64,000 bases of DNA from Pusillibacter faecalis (GTDB taxonomy: Bacteria; Bacillota; Clostridia; Oscillospirales; Oscillospiraceae), in contig NZ_AP023420.1 of assembly GCF_018408705.1 (NCBI RefSeq), positions 1,612,001 to 1,676,000 on the forward strand, read 5' to 3'. The notes under the pieces were generated by a model that saw nothing but the letters and a program-made list of their open reading frames with translations, made no database searches and had not been told where the DNA came from. The first letter of the stretch is position 1. Every line of letters starts with the position of its first letter. Made by a program: the position numbers and the translations under genes. Shown piece after piece: positions 62,597 through 64,000 of this stretch.

Positions 62597-63856
62597 ATGC
62601 AGGAATACATTGTCAACCGCCCGGACCCAAATGCTATGAAGCAAATTTTAGAAAAAAATTTTGAAAATGCGGCAGGGGTGATTCTGCGGCTGGCATGGCA
62701 GGCAGGGCTGCTGCGGGATGAGATTCACACGCTGACCTGGGGCCAGATTGACTTCCTGGACAATCAGATTCTTTTAAAAGACCGGACCGTGCCCATTTCA
62801 GGGGAACTGGCAATCTGGCTGAGAGCCTTGCGGGAGGGACGCAGCCATCGCTCAGAAGTGGTGGTGCTGTCAGACCGGGATCAAAAGCCTCTGAAGCCAC
62901 AGTCGATTTCCCGCCTTGCCCGGATGGCACTGGACGCCGGAGGGCAGACTGGCGTTCGGCTCATTGATCTGCGGCATGACTTTGTCCTGCGGCAGCTGGA
63001 GACAGAGGACTGGCAGTATGTCTCCCGGATCACCGGCATTGAGGCAGCTGCCATGAATGTTCACTTCGCTCAGCATCTGGAACATAGAAGGGTCTCTACC
63101 AGGGCGCGGCGGGAGGAGGCCCAGCCGCCGGATGAATTTGCCCTGTGGAAGCTGCTGCAGGCGGAGCGGCTGTCCCCGGCTGGCGTGACGCTGTGGCTGA
63201 CATGGCAGCTGGGGCTGCGGCTGGAGGAGATCGTGACTCTCCGCTGGGATCAGCTTCACGGTGAAACGCTGCGTCTGCCGGACCGGATTGTACCGCTGAC
63301 CAGCGGCGTTTTGGGGGTGCTGTCGGACTTGCGGGCCGCTTCGCCGGACGCCGTGTACATTCTGACAGCCCCCAGAAGCGGGCGGCCCTATGACCGCACC
63401 CGCCTTTCCAAGATTGTCCGGACCGCACTGGTCCGGGCGGGGCTGGACAACATCACCCTGCGGGACCTGCGTCTGGACTGCGACATCCGGGTGGGCGGGG
63501 AGAACGAGGTGACTGCGTTTTTGCGCCGCCATCAGTCCATCACCCGGAATGAGGCGGCGGAGCTGCTGCAGGTCTCCGCCAGCACGGCCTATAACCGCCT
63601 CAAGCAGATGGTGCGCAGAGGACGGCTCACCCAGATTGGAGCCCGCTATTATCTCAGCTCGGCGGTGGTGCCTCCCGAACGGCAGACGGAGGTGATCCTG
63701 GAGTATTTGGATCGGGAGGGGTTCGCCTACCGCCAGGATATTGCCCGGCTTTTAAAAATTGATCCCCGCCAGTGCCGGCCCATCCTGCAGAGGATGGTGA
63801 ACGCGGGGCAGATTGAGCAGCAGAGACAGCGGTATGTAGTGAAGAAAAACGCCTGA
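62597..63856 (+). CDS. Double degenerate tyrosine-recombinase fold with two winged helices
   Basis: 419 residues; no family name recognised. Two recombinase-core repeats: residues ~27-165 (GVILRLAWQAGLLRDEIHTLTWGQID...) and ~196-300 (GVTLWLTWQLGLRLEEIVTLRWDQLH...). The starts match each other at about half of positions. Of the recombinase catalytic set, repeat 2 keeps the first Arg (208) and both repeats keep the later Arg (IDLRHD 126; RDLRL 292), but the His of HxxR, the GH and the Tyr nucleophile are absent. Two winged-helix domains follow (~313-355, ITRNEAAELLQVSASTAYNRLKQMV; ~363-416, YRQDIARLLKIDPRQCRPILQRMV). No recombination is expected; a DNA-binding regulator is inferred. Start ATG 62597 with GGAGA. 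Confidence 0.75.
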   Translation: MQEYIVNRPDPNAMKQILEKNFENAAGVILRLAWQAGLLRDEIHTLTWGQIDFLDNQILLKDRTVPISGELAIWLRALREGRSHRSEVVVLSDRDQKPLKPQSISRLARMALDAGGQTGVRLIDLRHDFVLRQLETEDWQYVSRITGIEAAAMNVHFAQHLEHRRVSTRARREEAQPPDEFALWKLLQAERLSPAGVTLWLTWQLGLRLEEIVTLRWDQLHGETLRLPDRIVPLTSGVLGVLSDLRAASPDAVYILTAPRSGRPYDRTRLSKIVRTALVRAGLDNITLRDLRLDCDIRVGGENEVTAFLRRHQSITRNEAAELLQVSASTAYNRLKQMVRRGRLTQIGARYYLSSAVVPPERQTEVILEYLDREGFAYRQDIARLLKIDPRQCRPILQRMVNAGQIEQQRQRYVVKKNA

Positions 63857-63866
63857 AAAAAAGATG

Positions 63867-63911
63867 GGAGCCCGGAGGATTTGAAAAACTCCGGGCTCCC
63901 GTTGTTTTTTT
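63867..63911 (+). terminator. Terminator after the recombinase-fold gene
   Basis: GGGAGCCCGGAG / CTCCGGGCTCCC followed by GTTGTTTTTTT. Confidence 0.9.
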
Positions 63912-64000
63912 GTCCTGCCGCGGCGGAGAGCGGCCTTGCAAAGCGCGCTGGGATCATCCGGCGCCGCTTTGGGCCAGGTTCTGCCCGGCGGGATGGTTTT

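Noticed and set aside
1..64000. CRISPR array, rRNA operon or complete insertion sequence
   Set aside because: No regularly spaced repeats, no rRNA sequence and no transposase frame were seen.

Overview
The window looks like chromosome of a high-GC, spore-forming, anaerobic Firmicute of the Oscillospiraceae type (Flavonifractor/Lawsonibacter/Oscillibacter-like). This is an inference from gene content: strong AGGAGG ribosome binding sites, several S-layer-homology (SLH) surface proteins, an electron-bifurcating type [FeFe] hydrogenase, acetyl-CoA acetyltransferase, a Spo0A-like DNA-binding protein, a leucine T-box and the conserved prs-pth-mfd block. No species can be named from the sequence alone.

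Layout. 1-8.4 kb: potassium homeostasis, with the 3' end of kdpB, kdpC, an unknown 304-aa protein, a small membrane protein, then ktrB-ktrA-kdpD-kdpE behind a structured leader. 8.6-9.5 kb: two minus-strand genes resembling phage tail-end proteins. 10.0-14.2 kb: hydrogenase operon hydC-hydB-hydA. 14.2-19.0 kb: T-box-controlled leuA-leuC-leuD-leuB. 19.1-22.2 kb: an accessory stretch with a DUF6440-like small gene, tRNA-Gly(CCC), palindromes, an AT-rich TIM-barrel gene and a receiver-less Spo0A-like gene behind three phased 0A-like boxes. 22.5-30.6 kb: two very large convergent SLH proteins with a small phage-tail-like gene between them. 30.7-35.1 kb: prfB, a MATE exporter, an M23/SpoIIQ-like peptidase and a membrane-anchored XRE regulator. 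35.2-39.7 kb: glycolytic genes trmL-pgk and tpiA-gpmI on the minus strand. 40.0-47.4 kb: a GlmU-like stub, prs, pth, a decayed gene, mfd and a lipoprotein PPIase. 47.4-52.1 kb: thiolase behind a near-perfect Rex operator, then an SLH phosphodiester glycosidase. 52.3-54.7 kb: recR and, on its own unit, rpe with a D-cysteine desulfhydrase-like gene. 55.0-56.5 kb: an ArsR-type regulator with a thioredoxin reductase that has lost its NADPH motif, and thioredoxin. 56.8-58.4 kb: an SLH protein with a GH18-like domain lacking its catalytic acid. 58.6-63.9 kb: an XRE membrane regulator, cinA, thiI, a short XRE regulator and, divergent from it, a protein built from two degenerate tyrosine-recombinase folds and two winged helices.

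How the genes fit together. Kdp and Ktr with KdpDE form one potassium-control island. Hydrogenase, thiolase with a Rex site and the probably ferredoxin-linked thioredoxin reductase point to a ferredoxin/NADH-based fermentative redox economy. The SLH proteins form the cell surface layer. The most unusual items are the double recombinase-fold/winged-helix protein, the orphan Spo0A DNA-binding domain with three boxes exactly 10 bp apart, a 12-bp motif (TAGTTGTAACAT) found upstream of three unrelated genes, the pyridine-nucleotide-motif-less thioredoxin reductase, and the GlmU stub at the normal glmU position.
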